Source of the DNA: Solen grandis
Taxonomy: Eukaryota > Mollusca > Bivalvia > Adapedonta > Solenidae
Assembly: GCA_021229015.1 (NCBI GenBank)
Contig: CM037790.1
Location: 56,082,361-56,146,360, forward strand
Direction: 5' to 3'
Length of the DNA stretch: 64,000 nucleotides
Under the pieces are notes generated by a model. That model was not told where the DNA came from, did no database searches, and was given only the letters and a program-made list of their open reading frames with translations. This document shows, piece by piece, positions 35,855 through 49,600 of this stretch (within the stretch, counting starts at the first letter, position 1; each line of letters opens with the position of its first letter). A program made the position numbers and the translations under genes.

Positions 35855-36015
35855 TAGTTTAGTGGTAAGCACAATCACTTCTCACAAATGTGGCCTGGGT
35901 TTAATTCCCGTCTAGGGCAGTACATTTATGTGAGATGGTAGGTGATAACCAGATGTATTTGTTTTCCCCAGGTTCTATGGTTTCCTCCCACAGTAAAACC
36001 ACCATACAACACATG
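35855..36015 (+). repeat. tRNA-headed SINE-like repeat, another family
   Basis: TTTAGTTTAGTGGTAAGCAC and GGGTTTAATTCCCG look like A and B boxes, followed by ATTTGTTTTCCCCAGGTTCT and GGTTTCCTCCCACAG. Only one copy is seen in this window, so family status is tentative. Confidence 0.5.
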
Positions 36016-36690
36016 TGTGGTATGTTGGCTTAAAACTTTATGAGCTTATGTTTGTATTTTGCTATTGCCTTGAAGTATAGATTATTATCAGTGTTTATTA
36101 AATATCAGTCACTTTTGCCCCCACCCCCTTCTACCATTCATATACTAGTAGATACAAGAGTGTTCCCTGGAAAACATGTCACCTGCTGAAGCTTAATGGA
36201 AAAAGTGTGATGGACAGACAGATGGGCAAATGGGCGGATGGACAGATGATGTTAAAGTGCTTTCAGCAGGTGACACAACAGTATCTAATATAAATTTGAA
36301 ATTTTTATGTTGATTGGGAAACATATTTAAAACTTATGGTCTAATCTCTTTTGGTGATTGCAGAGGGTCTGACCAGTACTTTTCACATGGGAATGTCTTT
36401 GAAAAAAAATCAGCATTTGTCATGTTTCATCAGCATTCTCATTAAGATATACCCCAAAATTGCAGGGACTCTTTATTTGACAGGTTGAAAAATTGAGGAA
36501 AAAAAGCAACTGTACCCTCAGTTTCAAATCTCATTGGTAACCCTGATTTTTAAAATTTGAACTCCACTTGAAATTATTAGACTGGCCTTTTGTCTGCTGG
36601 TGGAGAAGGGACCTGATTATATGTTACTGTATTATACATTCATGGAATAAATAAGCTATTTTCATTACTTATGGAAAAGATAACTCATTG

Positions 36691-36805
36691 GTTGGTCGGT
36701 GGTTCTACCCGAAAGCCTCAGTACATTCGGGATCTTCCTCCACCTGTAATTAGCTGTACATCGCTATATGACTGTAATAAAGTCACAGCAACAGTAAACT
36801 AAAAA
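36691..36805 (+). repeat. SINE family 1, 3' half
   Basis: GGTCGGTGGTTCTACCCGAA, TCTTCCTCCACCTGTAATTA and a degraded GACTGTAATAAAGTCACAGC tail match the family 1 body. The tRNA-like head is absent. 36,806-37,590 shows no other recognisable feature. Confidence 0.75.
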
Positions 36806-37599
36806 TATCAACCAATTAAACTTTTTTTAAAGAGTATATGATATTATGATAGTATATACCTAAGTAATGTAAATCTCTGATGCAATCAAGATTTTTTTTT
36901 TTCAAAAATAAAATGCCATCTGTAGTACATTCATTAATTGACGTATGTAATATTACCCATAACTACATACATACATTTCTAATGGTCACGACTTAACATC
37001 ATTTGTCAACTTTCTGCATCTTGAAAAAAAGTAATAACTTGCATCTCACAACGTTATAGACAAGTACACATCCATGGATACAAAAATCTGCATTTATGAC
37101 TAATTCGATAGATGATTTCGATTTTAGATAATCGATCTTTTTAATTACACACTTTGGGATATGGCAGCTGTGTTGCCTATTACCTGTATTAAAACTTTTG
37201 TGTATTTAACATCGTTCAGGTGCGAATTTACATTTCTGCAATTTGTTGTATTTTCATGCTAATGCATCACGATTCCTCGTAAATTACCAATTACAATAAG
37301 ATTTCACTGGTTCCCTGGTTCCATGGGAATTAAGCAGTGCTGGAAGCCATCCTCTTGGCTGCTGAAGCTGAATTTTGTCCTTTCATTTAATTCACAAGCC
37401 GTGAACTCAGCTATACTTATTTTAAAAATGAAGTTAATTCGGATTTATTTCAGAGCTTTTTTCTGTTATAATAAATCTTTTCAAATATTTTAAATTGAAT
37501 TTATACCCACATATTCGAATTTAGGGCAGATAATCGTTACAATTTATTGTGGAAAAAAAAAAATATTAGCCAGTTTTACGACAAAGTTCTTCTTACAGT

Positions 37600-37667
37600 T
37601 GAAACATGGCGGCGCCCGTGGTGTGCTCTGTATTTACGACATAATTTGAAGAAATCATTAGTTACCG
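37600..37667 (+). other. TSEN2: TSEN2 non-coding first exon (proposed) with a short upstream ORF
   Basis: A GC-richer patch in AT-rich surroundings ends at TTACCG followed by the strong donor GTAAGT (37,668). The first exon start is unknown. An ATG at 37,606 opens 12 codons (MAAPVVCSVFTT) and stops at 37,644, so it cannot be the main start. The first coding exon has an acceptor 14 bases before its ATG, which requires such an upstream exon. The link between the two is inference. Confidence 0.5.
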
Positions 37668-40600
37668 GTAAGTTATGTATGTTTATTACTGATGGATATA
37701 GTTGATATATTCTTTTACATAAAATGAATGTTGATGATATGGTTAACTACAACATGACCATGAGATTTATCTTTTGTCACTAGATTTCGCAGTATAACCA
37801 GGTTGTAATATTGTGTAGTACTAGTACTAACGGGGCCGCCGTGGCCGAGCGGTTACAGTCATGGACTACAAATCTCTCAGCCCCTCACCGCTGTGGGTTC
37901 GAATCCCGGTAGCGCCTTTCGATTTTTCATGTGAAGAAGTCTTCCAGCTGGCTTGCGGTAGGTCGGTGGTTCTACCCGGGTTCCTCTGTGTACTTGGCGT
38001 CTTCTTCCACCTGTAATTAGCTGGACGTCGCTATATGATTGAAATAATATCGCAGCGACGCTAAACCCCAATACAAAAGCAACAACTAGTATTGACATTT
38101 GTAATACGTTATGTGTCATGAATAGAATGCTTTCGTTCCGTATTTGCATTGGAAATGAAAGAAACCCACTCAAAATTAAATAAATACAGACAAAACATCA
38201 ACTTAAAGTACTATGTAAATGCCGAAACGTAGACCCCCCACCCCCACCCCAATGAAATTGCATGATAATGTAAGTCGATATATTGTGTAAAGTGTAGATC
38301 AGTACCCCTCTTGTAGAATAAAATATGGTTTTTGTATTTTCCTGGCCTGAAATTTAGTGGTTTTGAAAAAATGGTTGCAAATTATAGCGTTTCATGTGTA
38401 CAATTTTTGTTGTATGCCTTTCAAACTACATAAACATAGTATAATGGGACATTTGCAATGTCGTTCATGGTACAGGGATAATCTACTGAGATCCGCTCCA
38501 GTTATTTTTTTTTCGTATTGGCCTCCGCTGGATCTCTGCCAAGGCCTTATATAAAAGCTTCTGGAAATTTACACCGATACCCCTATCTCGGTTTGGCCTT
38601 TCAAATCAATTGTTTTAGGATGCACACCTAAAAGTCCACGCATGTCTAGTAAGAAGACATATATTTCTTTCCATTTCATTCAACATCATTAGCTTAGCTT
38701 ACCAATTTCACCAGTACGGACTCAAGAAACCTCCAAATTCACTGTTTAAACTGCCATATTGTTTACATGCGATGGTTATCACGTGACTAATCCGTGATTG
38801 GATAACTACAGTTAGGTTCAACTCGTGGGTTATGCGGTACAGAGCGATGTGTGGTCTTCTCTATCTATAAGTATTTCACATAAACTTTATTTTGAAAAAT
38901 CGCAGCAAAATTTCATTGATTTTGCCAGGGCCGACTTATTGGCAAAGAGCATTTACCTTTTGCTGTTGAACAGTTGTAACAGAACTGAGCTGTAGTTTAA
39001 ACTGCTTCGCCACTAGTTACGTGATCAATATTTACAAAATGTCTGTTTAAAACTATGAGGTGAGCGATTTGGTGTTTTTTGTCGCCGTATTTCATGAAAT
39101 CGGCAAGGTAAGACAATGATGTTGAATGAAATGGAAAGAAAAATATGTCTTCTTTCTAGACATGCGTGGACTTTTAGGTGTGCATCCTAAAACAATCGAT
39201 TTGAACGGCCGAAACGAGGTAGGGGTATCGGTGTAAATTTCCCGAAGCTTTTATATAAGGCCTGGGTAGAGATCCAGCGGAGGCCAATACGAAAAAAAAT
39301 AGCTGGAGCGGATCTCAGTAGCGATTAGGTACAGGGATGGAAATTTACGGGCGCCCACTCGCCTGGGGTGACCACTTTTGGATGTTGGAAAGTGTTTTTC
39401 TATGGTTGGTAGTCCATCTTAGGGACTAGCATTTAACTGTGGCCAGGTTTTTTTGTTTTTTTTCCTTCTATAACAGCCGGCTTCCACTTAGTAAAAAAGC
39501 GATATTTTTCCCCTCCAAGAAATAAAAATTCCCCAAAGAATACGATTTCCCCACCCATTAACTTTAAAGAAAACAAAAGTGAAAGTAAATAACGCATATC
39601 GCTCTACTCTGTATAGCATTTGCTGTGGGCACATAAAAACAACCAATGAAAAGGCACAAGTTATGCAATCAAAATGCTTTCTAATGCCTCCTTATTATGT
39701 AATGATGTGGAATACTTGGAAAGTATAGTTCATAATGTCAGTTAACATTTTTCACCCTCTCTACCAGCTATTGTTTTACTGCTTAAGTTGCGCAATCATC
39801 AAAATTTCGGCCATTTGCAATAACGTCAACAAGGTTTGAAGGCCATTGTATTTTTAAATCAATTTGATTGATTGATCGGTTTGCCTTGAGTTTTGGAAAT
39901 AAATTTTACAGGTAACTACATGAAAGCAATATATAAACAATGGGATCAATTTAATGCCTTTATGCAAATTCTTGCTAACTGAACAATTGAAATTTCCTCC
40001 GACAGGTGTTTTTCTTTTCCTTGTTTGCTTTTTAGAAAATTCCCCTTCTGAAGGGCGGTGGGCAGCTTCCCCAAGGATGGAATAAAAACTCTGAGTGGCT
40101 CTATGCTTGTTTGTTGCCAAACTGTTTCTGTGCCTGAGAGTAACACATTATTAAATGTTATTTTCATGTTTTTTTTGTGTGTGTGTTTTTTTTATGTTCA
40201 CATAGTGGGCCATTAAATAATTTGGTGGGCCCCTGAATCCCAACAGCTAGTAGCCCACTCGGGCAACCAAACCAAAAAAGTTAATTTCCATCCCTAATGG
40301 TATCATTTTGATTTCTGAGGTCAGAAATATAAATAAATGTATTATCTTCTAACTGATGCAAAAATGAGTGTTGAGCAAAAACAGCCATCAAATTTTGTGT
40401 TCTAAATGAAATATCCAAGTCCAAAACTATTAAATGATATGTAATGCCTATAGTGAAACTTCTGTGAGAAAACAGTGATATTCAAATGGTACAAGTGGTT
40501 AGAGTAGGACAGGGAAACAATGCTGATGACAAGTGCAGTGGTCGTCAAGTGATGAAGATGTTGTCGTATGATGCCACCGTCTAAGAGTTGCTTGGTAGAG

Positions 40601-43600
40601 ATTCGCCTATTGCCATCCCTGAAATTCCGTACAGAATGGGTTGTAGCAATGGGACTGTTCTCAACAAATTCATGACCAGCTGAATAGAATAATGCAACAT
40701 GTATGTGCCTGTTTGTGTCTCTTGAATAGGATTAAGTGGTGTTCTTCACTCGATGTGAAAGTGTATGAATGTTGACTTTGGTGTCATTTTTAGTTGGGCA
40801 GGGTTTCGTTTAAAGACATCACTATTGTTACCAACTGTATGGCGTGTATGCAAGCAATTCATATGAAATTTTGTGACTTAACTGCTATTGTATTATTTTT
40901 TTTACTGGTCAGAATTTTCAGATATAACGTTCGTGTAATAAAGAAATGTGAGCACTTTTCCTTGAACTTTGTGAACACCCCTTGTATATCTAAAAATTGT
41001 TTATTTACTTTCAAGTGTTCATGTGCGTCAAGGAATCAAGATTCATACCTTTCGTGTGATAAACATTTATTTTAAACCACAAGCAAGTATCATTCAAATT
41101 TTAACTTGTCTCTTATAGATCCACAAATAAATGTATCTATAAAATTCCTTTAAGTATATAATCAACAGAATATAATGTCAACAAAATTTAATGATTTTAC
41201 AGTAACATCTTTTTAAAATACTCTGAATTGTTTTTAATTATCAAATTGTAAATTTAAATTACCCGGCCTGATGGTAAAACTGATTGTATTTCTGCTAAGT
41301 ATTTAGAAATAAGCCATAAATTCTAATGAATTAAGATTTCAATGAATATCAGTCGAATTAAAATATTGTACATGTTTATTCCCAGTTAAAGAAAATAAAA
41401 TGCATTATACACTATGTTCATCAGTCAAGAGGCTCTATGGTCACCTGCCTTAAATGGCCAAACTGGTCACATGTCTTAGCTGACTGCTTACCCTTTCCCT
41501 CATAGAGGACACCATGAAAAGACCTATGCGAACAGCATAAAACCAGATCAGCCTGTGAGTAACTCGCAGGCTGATCAGGTTTTATGCTGTTCGCTGCTCC
41601 TCAGTGGTCTGGAAATGAGTATTTTGTAATTAAATTTGGTAAGGTTTAACTGTGGTTTTCTGCAGTCAGGCTTTATGTGGTACCTATTGAGTGCGTCAAA
41701 ATGAGTCTATATGAGGGAAAGGGTTAAATTTAAAGGTTTGACTGCAAATAATTACGAATATATCAGATGGCATACTGGTATGCTCACATGTTATAAGAAT
41801 AGCAACCAGCTATAAAAGCATAGATTAGTTGCATTTGAGCTATATATTGTGAGATATGGTTACTTGCATCTCCCTATACAATTTATTTCTAATACTAAAC
41901 AAACTTTGATAGGATCACACTGTTTTATATATATCTATACAGAATGAAAAATTCATGTGTGTGTGATTTTTTTAAAATCTATTTCACAGCCTTTACTGGA
42001 GGTATGGCCCATGCATCCAAGTCCCACCACAGGAAGAAGAAATGGGCCCACCAATTCAAGGGCTCCCCATTTCCTGTGCCGATAGCCAGTCTCACTGAGT
42101 CACCAGCAGCACCAAACACCTGGTTTTATTTCTCAGGAGAATTGAAGAATGACCATGTGGTTGTCAGCAAATCTGGAGATATTGCTTACTTGTACAAAAT
42201 GGTAAATTGTTAGTTATTAATTTAGTGTGTGACTATCTCAGGGTTTTCCCTTCTGATTTATCATGGGACTCTGTAAGAGGCAGTTTTGGTGTCAGACATA
42301 TTCTGCAAAGGTGGGGATTGGGCTGTGAGCCTTGCTGATATAATCCAATAGAGAGACAAGGATGAAATTCTGTTGGTATTTATTAAGGTTTCAGGGATCT
42401 TTATTACATGTATCCTATAGAGGTGCGTGGTTCTACTGGTATACTGGTAAACCGTGGTCCGAAGCAGCTTGTGGTATGAACCGGTACAAGGATGAATAAT
42501 ACCGGTACTTAGGTGGTTTCGGTATAACAAAAATGAACAAGTACACCTTTTTCAATAAATTTGTCATTACTGATAATTTATTGCTTAACAACATCAAAAA
42601 CCTACGTAGATATGATATAGATGTATCAGTTGCCATTCAAATCATAGAAATTACAATTTTATATTTGAAAATATTCACTTGTTACTAATAATGACCTTGA
42701 AAGGAAATAAAAAATTGCTGAGTGTGACGACTTGATTTCTTTTGCAGAATTTAAATATATGAAAAGTCTTCAACACAAGTCCCGGAATATTTTGTGCGGT
42801 ATATTGTGGTACATACAGTAATGCGGTATTTACCTAAAAACCATGGTATACTGTGGTACAGTTCTAACCCATGTTTCCCAGTCCTAGTATCCTACATAAT
42901 TATATTGTTTCATGATTCATCTGTTCATCAATATATTTTGATACAAGGGTCCTGTTATGAATAGTTGATGCTCCTTTGATAATATCTTCATATGAAAAAT
43001 AATGCTTGACTTCAGTGTATATGCATTCAATCAATGAAAAGTGTTGATTCTACAGATGTAAATTAACATGCAAAATGTTGTAAGCATTATGGTGCAAACA
43101 TGTTTATATTATTTTGAAAATGTTGATGACATTTTCAATTTGATACTTTTTAAAGTTTTTCTTAATCAGACTAGCTATAAAAAAACTGCTTTTAACATAG
43201 ATAGAGTAGAAAGATTCATAATAAAATGAAAAAACTTACTCAGGTGTAAAAATGAAATTCAATTGGGTGTAACAAAACATGCTATTTCAGGGTTTCTTTG
43301 GACGAGGAATGCTATCACGAGGGCGACCTAGTTACTTCAAGTCTTTACCCACAGTGCACCTGCCAGGTGGACGCGGAGATCCGGAGTCTATCTCAGTCAT
43401 GGAGAGAAGAATGTAAGTGTTGTAGAAAATGTGGTCCAGCAGTACCCGGCCTCAGATCCTAAGGTTGTGAGTTTGAACCATGTGTGTGTGGGGGGGATGG
43501 GGGGCAAGGATATTTAATGACCTTCCCAGGCACTAAGTACTGGTCCAACCCAGGAATTGTTGAGAGGGATTATAATAAGTTATAAGAAATTTTGCTCCAA

Positions 43601-46600
43601 TCAATGCAAAAGAAATAATTTTTAATTTCTTTTAAGAAATGAGAACATGCCCAAAAGCTGTGTTTTTGGGCTTATTCTAATATGTTATTTTATATATATA
43701 TACATGCATGTGTGTGAATAGGGCTTGCTTCAAATATCACTTTAGGCTTGTTCATCAAAAATACGAATTTGAACTACTTTCTCCTCTTTCTTTCTTTTCT
43801 TCACTCTTCTTATTATAGTTCATTATATGTTTTTTAATTCATTTTCTTGAATTGTGAGGTGCTTACCGATACTTTTCTTTTTTGCCCTCTAGACCTTATG
43901 TCAAAATACTTTCAAACTTTCGACCTGCTGAATGGGTGAGCATCAGTATTTCTTACGCCATCCACATTGAGGCTTTCATTCTAATGTAGAAATTACTAAA
44001 GTCATGACAAAACGTCTCATTTTGTTGGATATGCAGCAGCCACTGGACCAATAGGGCATCGGTCACTCCTTTGGCTTAAGCAGATTTGTACCTGTCAGTA
44101 AAAGTGTGATATAATGTCCTGGGTACAATATCGCAAGATGAAGTACTGTTGTACAGCTGTATCATCTGGTACCATTTCATTCCTACTAATAATGTAACTA
44201 TCTATCAATTATTTCACAGGTACTTGAGACACTGCAGGTGGCAGAAGTCACATGACCAGTCCTCAACCAATGAAAATCTTTCACCCGAAGATCAAGAGTT
44301 TGATAGTGATGTCGAGTACTCAGATAACATGGGTAAGTAACTCTTACAGAACAAATTCTGTAGTGACTTTGGCTGAGGGATCCCTCCCCTCTATCCACTA
44401 TCTTGGAAATGGAGGAATTTATTACAAAGAACATATCTCTAACAAAGAAAAGATAATAACACAAATTACAGCTCCAGGGTTTATTTTGATGTAGACTTAC
44501 TATAATGTTGATTAGGATACAAGTTTTGACAAGTAATGCCAGTTTCTCTGGACGGCTCCTGGTCTGGACCAGTACATTTCATCTTGTAACGTCATGAAAA
44601 ATCCAACCTGGTTCAAACTCTCATCCTTTGGATCTTCAAACGTGTACCTTACCACTAGACCATGGTGCCATGGTTTTGATTCAGAGAAAAAATTTTGAGT
44701 TCCACCTAATCAATGGGTGTCTGACAATTGAAATGACTTGTAGGGCCTGTGTGCCTTTTTTAGACTGTGTATCATACAAATATTAATGTTATGGTTTATA
44801 CGCTTACAAAGTTTATCCTATGTTTGAATAATTATTTTTAGACTGGCAGTATCCGCCTTTCTTAAGTAGCTGTAAATCGAAAGCAGGCGTTGTTGATTTG
44901 CATAATCACCACAGTCATTTTCTCCATTTTGTATCACTCCACGCTCAGTGGCATATCAATGCAATGCGATTGTTTACATCAGGTTAGTAAGGTCCAGGCC
45001 TTTCCACAGACGCAACAAGCGCCCCGGGGCCGGGGCGCCTGAATTTTGAAATCAGAGTTACCGGGGCGCCTAAAATCTAAATCAGAATCACCGGGGCGTC
45101 TGAATTTGTCTGCTTACCAAATCATACCTTGCCTCGGTAACAGAGAACCACGCTTTCGCGTCTTGTCTCGCAACTTCCAAGCATGACACCAGTACACACA
45201 CCTACATGATGCTGTCAGACAGTGTCGTGTATATGATGCTTATCAGTACCCTCCAAAGTGTGAAGACAGTGGCCTAAGGAAACAAGTTGAGGGTTGAAAG
45301 TGAAACATGCTAGGTACATAAGAACATACCAGCACTTAGCATTGTTTTGCTCTTAACCCTCGATGTTTACGCGCCATATGTCGAAGTCAAGTTGGTTTAG
45401 TATGCGGAGTACAGTCCAGATATCGGTTTTGCATTTAACGATGAAATATGCAAGTCACAATACATCAAACATATTTCCAACTGTTAGAAATATTATTTGA
45501 AATGAATGTTTGGCAATCGTGCATAAAAACGTGATGAATCATGAAAATCTGAGTAAAGGAGGAACGTATGTACTTTGATCGAATTACAAAGACATAAAAT
45601 AGCATTCAGGAAAAAAAAAAAAAAACCTTCCCCCACGTTATTTCATGAATTCAATGCAAGTTGAAACCTATCATTTATATCTATTCTCTTTTTTTCTTCT
45701 GCAGTCACAGACACAACATTTATTAATGAAACTACTCATCATAAACATCGTATTACAGCTCAGGTTAAAGATGCTTATTTTGTGTGTTAACTCAATAAAT
45801 GATAATATCATAGAGGTATTTAATATGGATTGAATTATGCATATAAAAGGTGCACCTATTACTTCGTTAATATGGTAATGAATTTTCAACTATGTTAATG
45901 TAAGTAAATTATATGCTCGCCAAACTCTTCAGAAACGAAATGCATAATAATTATCATATTTTGACTTTAAAACTTAAGTTGGAAAGATTTTTTTTTTCAA
46001 AACACAAGAGTCAAGTAAAAAAAATAAATCAGATTGAGCAGCCCCTTTCGAAAATATCTGTAGAATTAGAACTGTATTTATAAGAAATATGATATGGCTG
46101 TAACGCAAGTGAGTCAACTCGTAGAAGATTATGCGTGAAATTGTGAGCAAAACACTTTTGTACGAAAACTTTGAATTCAAATAAAATTCGAATCACGAAA
46201 TAAAATTCATATAAGTTGACTTTAAACCAATTATCTAATATATATATTCTCCCCCTTCTGTTATATAAGTAAATGGAGAGGAACATTATCTACCAGTCAT
46301 GTAATAACTTTCGATTTATTAATGACAGCATTTAAAGTGAAAATTAAATAAAATATATATGTTGTTGTTTTTTTCAACGAACCAGTAATGGTAATAAAAA
46401 AGTCACTAAAATCATGAATAAGTCAATGCCACCCAGCGTCCCCCTAGACAGACTTTGAAAGGTGCGAAAATGGGGGACTTCGGCACTAATCAAGATTAAT
46501 TGGCGCCAATATGTAACGATGGCAAACTGACACTTCCCGTTGTGTACCGGGTACTATGATGTTCACATGACATTCGGTACTCGAAAATGTATATAAATTC

Positions 46601-49600
46601 AAATGAAAAGGTAAGCAATCGTCATTGTGCGTTATCTTCCGAAAATTACGTCAATTTCTTCTCCGCTCTTTTGGATAAATTATTAGTGCTGGATTATCTG
46701 ATTCGATATTGTGATTGTGCATGATTAAACTTGAAAAGTGTTGCAATGGCTGCCCCACGGGGTAAAAAGAGACCTTTCCCTGACTCTGGAACTATCACAA
46801 GGTTTTTTAGTCCAAGGACTGTGGAAGTTCCGTGTGAGAGTGTTAGTGCACGTGACAATAAAGGTGGTCGTGTTTCGGAGCCTCCTGCCAAGATTCAAAG
46901 ACTTCCAGACAGGAAAGAGAGGCTTTCTGGTTTCGACCCAGCATGGGAACGGTGTCACAAAAGCAAAAGACGTGCGCTGGCTGTCCCATGACAAGGCAAC
47001 AACAACACTGAGGAAGTGTCTTCCATCTGTCTACGCTAGTTTGGAGAGGGAGGCATCAGAACGAAATGACGTGAAAGCTGTCGGCCTGTCCGTCTTCACC
47101 CAAGACTTCAGGTTTGTGTTGTCTATTCACATGATGTGCGACATATTGCCACACCTGTCCGAACTGTCGAAGGCCATGCAAACCCGAGACGCGGTGTTTA
47201 CGACTGTAAAGCCACTAGTCCGCGGAACACTGGCTGTCCTGCGAGGCCTAAGAAGTGAGCCCAGTGAGCACTACAGATCCGCCGTCAGCCGAATTGAACA
47301 ACTCAGCAACGACGGCTTCAAGGTAAAGATACCAAGCGACGGACAGATTGAGGACTACCGCGCAACTGTCTACAAACCATTCCTGGAAGCTGTGATCAGA
47401 AACGTTGAGGACAGATTCCCTGACCTACCGCTTTTCCAGAAATTCCTAGTATTCAGCGCCAGAGACATGCCTGACGGAGATATAGGAACTTGTGGAAAGC
47501 CCTGTACTACACCTAGTCACATTATCCTGACACTGGGCCGACCAATCTTGGAATTACCCTTATATACTCCAAACAATTCTATTAAATATGCGAAACAATA
47601 GTAATAAGTTGTTGATATATTCTATTCCTAATTTGATTCATTCCCTTCTCATCCCATTGGCCATGAAAGGAACAAAGAAGGAAAGAACAAGCATATACAA
47701 AACAAAACAACAACAACTTTACACGAAAAGCATTTAATTTTCTTAGAGGACATTTGTCTATATACTTTTATTCTGTATCAGCATCGAGTTAAATAACAGT
47801 AATTTTTATAAAACGTGAACTGTGTTCAGCCAGAGTGACGCAACTTAAACACACGGGAGCCTGGCATATTTTCAACACCGTTCAATGTCATTTCCGGTAA
47901 AATGATACTCAAAGATACCGTCTCCGAGTAAGATAAAAGGATACGGTAATGTGCATTTCAAACATAGAAAGAAAACTGGACATTACAAACAAAAGCATTA
48001 GGTTAGAGCGAAAGTTAAACCGGAAGTGTTAAAATGTGTAATGTTCGTCGACGGACATTATGACGTCAGCGAGAAGTGAGAATACATAACACTTTCATTA
48101 ACAACCTGAAAAAAAACAAAAAAAGAAAGAACAAAAAAGAAAAAAAAAAAAAAACAGAAGAAGTAAAAAAAAACTTGTCTCAATATAAATAATGGTTATA
48201 TTTACGAAAATGATTATCATTCTTAACGTTGGGTTGATATACATCCCCGGAAATATTGAGTTACCGGGGCGCCTTACCAAAATCCTGTGGAAAGCCCTGA
48301 GGTCATGCATTTTATGAATAGAACCACACTCATGATTGTAATGAAGCAATTCAAAGTGTTCGCACTGAGAGACTGCCAGCAGGTTTATCATGAGACAAAG
48401 ATCATGTTTATCTAAAAGGTACCTGGTACGTTGCTGTCCATTAAAAAAAAAAATAAATGACCTTATATATAAAAACATTGTTATATATAAGATTTTTTTT
48501 AATGCGGCAGTTTTCAGTCAAAACAACGTACCGGATACCTTTGGTTACTCACTTACTACTAGTAACTAGAGTTGCAGGAAAACGTGTTGTATGGCATCAT
48601 GTTACCTTTGTCTCTATTGAGATGCTGAAGTTAGCAGGGGTATTAATCACCTCACTGATAGTTTTAGTTTCACTTGGTTTTGACACCATGTCAACAGTAT
48701 TTCAGATAGTGCTGCCTCACTCCGATATGACACTTTAGACAAGTGGAATTTTACCACACCCAATCACAGTATCATTAGCCATTTATCTCATATTGACGCA
48801 TTTTGATGCTTTAGCAAACAGAGTAGACCCAGATCAGACAGCACCTCCCATGAGCTGTCTGATCAGGCTCTCTTCTGTTTGGTCAGATAATATTGTAGAT
48901 CAGATTCTACACAGTGGGAGTGACAAAGAAAATCATTTTTCTTCAATTTCTTTTTAAAGTTCAGTACATGAATATGCATCAAGTCATAAATTTTTGCATG
49001 AATATTCATGAGGTAAGGGTAAGACTACCCTTACCGGTATTAACAGAGTGCAAAGCAAGGGAGATATACCATTTCTATTTTTAATTACTTTAGTGGTGTC
49101 CCAACCAAGGATTGAACCTATGACCTGACCAACCTTATTACTAATATGCTGCAGGGACTGGTCAGTCAGATCTTGAACATAAGACTGGGTGACATCATTT
49201 CCTGATAATAAAATATGTAATACAATGTACTGAATTTAGCATTTATAAGATTATATTATATTTAATTTCACAGATCAATATTTTTACAAGTGATGAAAAA
49301 CAAGGCCACCGCTTCTTGACCTGGTGGCCAAGTGGTAAGGGTGTATGCCTCGGTATTTGGAGGTTATGGTTTTGATCCCCAACGGGAACATACCAAAGTT
49401 GTAAAAAACGATTCTGGTATAGCTCCCATGCTTAGTGCTCAGCATATATACAAGGTAGTTCCAGGACTAATTAGCCCGGTGTCAGGATAATGTTACTGGG
49501 TGTGGTATCATGCTGCAGCGTGGTAGCATATTATCTGTCTCAAGTAGACATAGTCTCCAAATGACTAAAATACTGTCAGTGGGGCGTTAAACACAGCAAA

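Larger units (their letters stand above)
44995..48299. mobile_element. hAT-like DNA transposon derivative (3,305 bp), 5-bp duplication
   Basis: Ends CAGGCCTTTCCACAG and (inverse of the right end) CAGGGCTTTCCACAG are flanked by AGGTC (44,990-44,994 and 48,300-48,304). Next to each end lie CCGGGGCGCC motifs. It carries two fused fragments of a DUF4371/ZNF862-type hAT transposase in the same direction as TSEN2, whose intron 4 (between coding exons 4 and 5) contains it. A 5-bp duplication is unusual for hATs but is known for the hAT5 group. Non-autonomous. Confidence 0.8.

Noticed and set aside
37831..37930. tRNA-like head with GAGCGGTTACAGTC and GGTTCGAATCCCGG
   Set aside because: It is the head of a SINE that recurs across the window with the same body and tail.
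39854..40167. Two overlapping minus-strand frames inside the 6-bp-duplication element
   Set aside because: They could be remnants of transposase, but I could not recognise any hAT motif, so they are not called.
42395..42850. Possible TIR element rich in CCGGTA and GGTATACTG motifs in TSEN2 intron 2
   Set aside because: The inverted ends are weak and no target duplication could be found; too uncertain to list.
44550..44680. Minus-strand tRNA-like segment (GGTCTAGTGGTAAGGTA, GAGTTTGAACC)
   Set aside because: Looks like a decayed SINE head, but no body or second copy was seen.
48098..48478. 126-codon minus-strand frame with a Phe-rich end
   Set aside because: It spans the right end of the hAT element and reads A/T homopolymers as poly-Phe and Leu; no domain.
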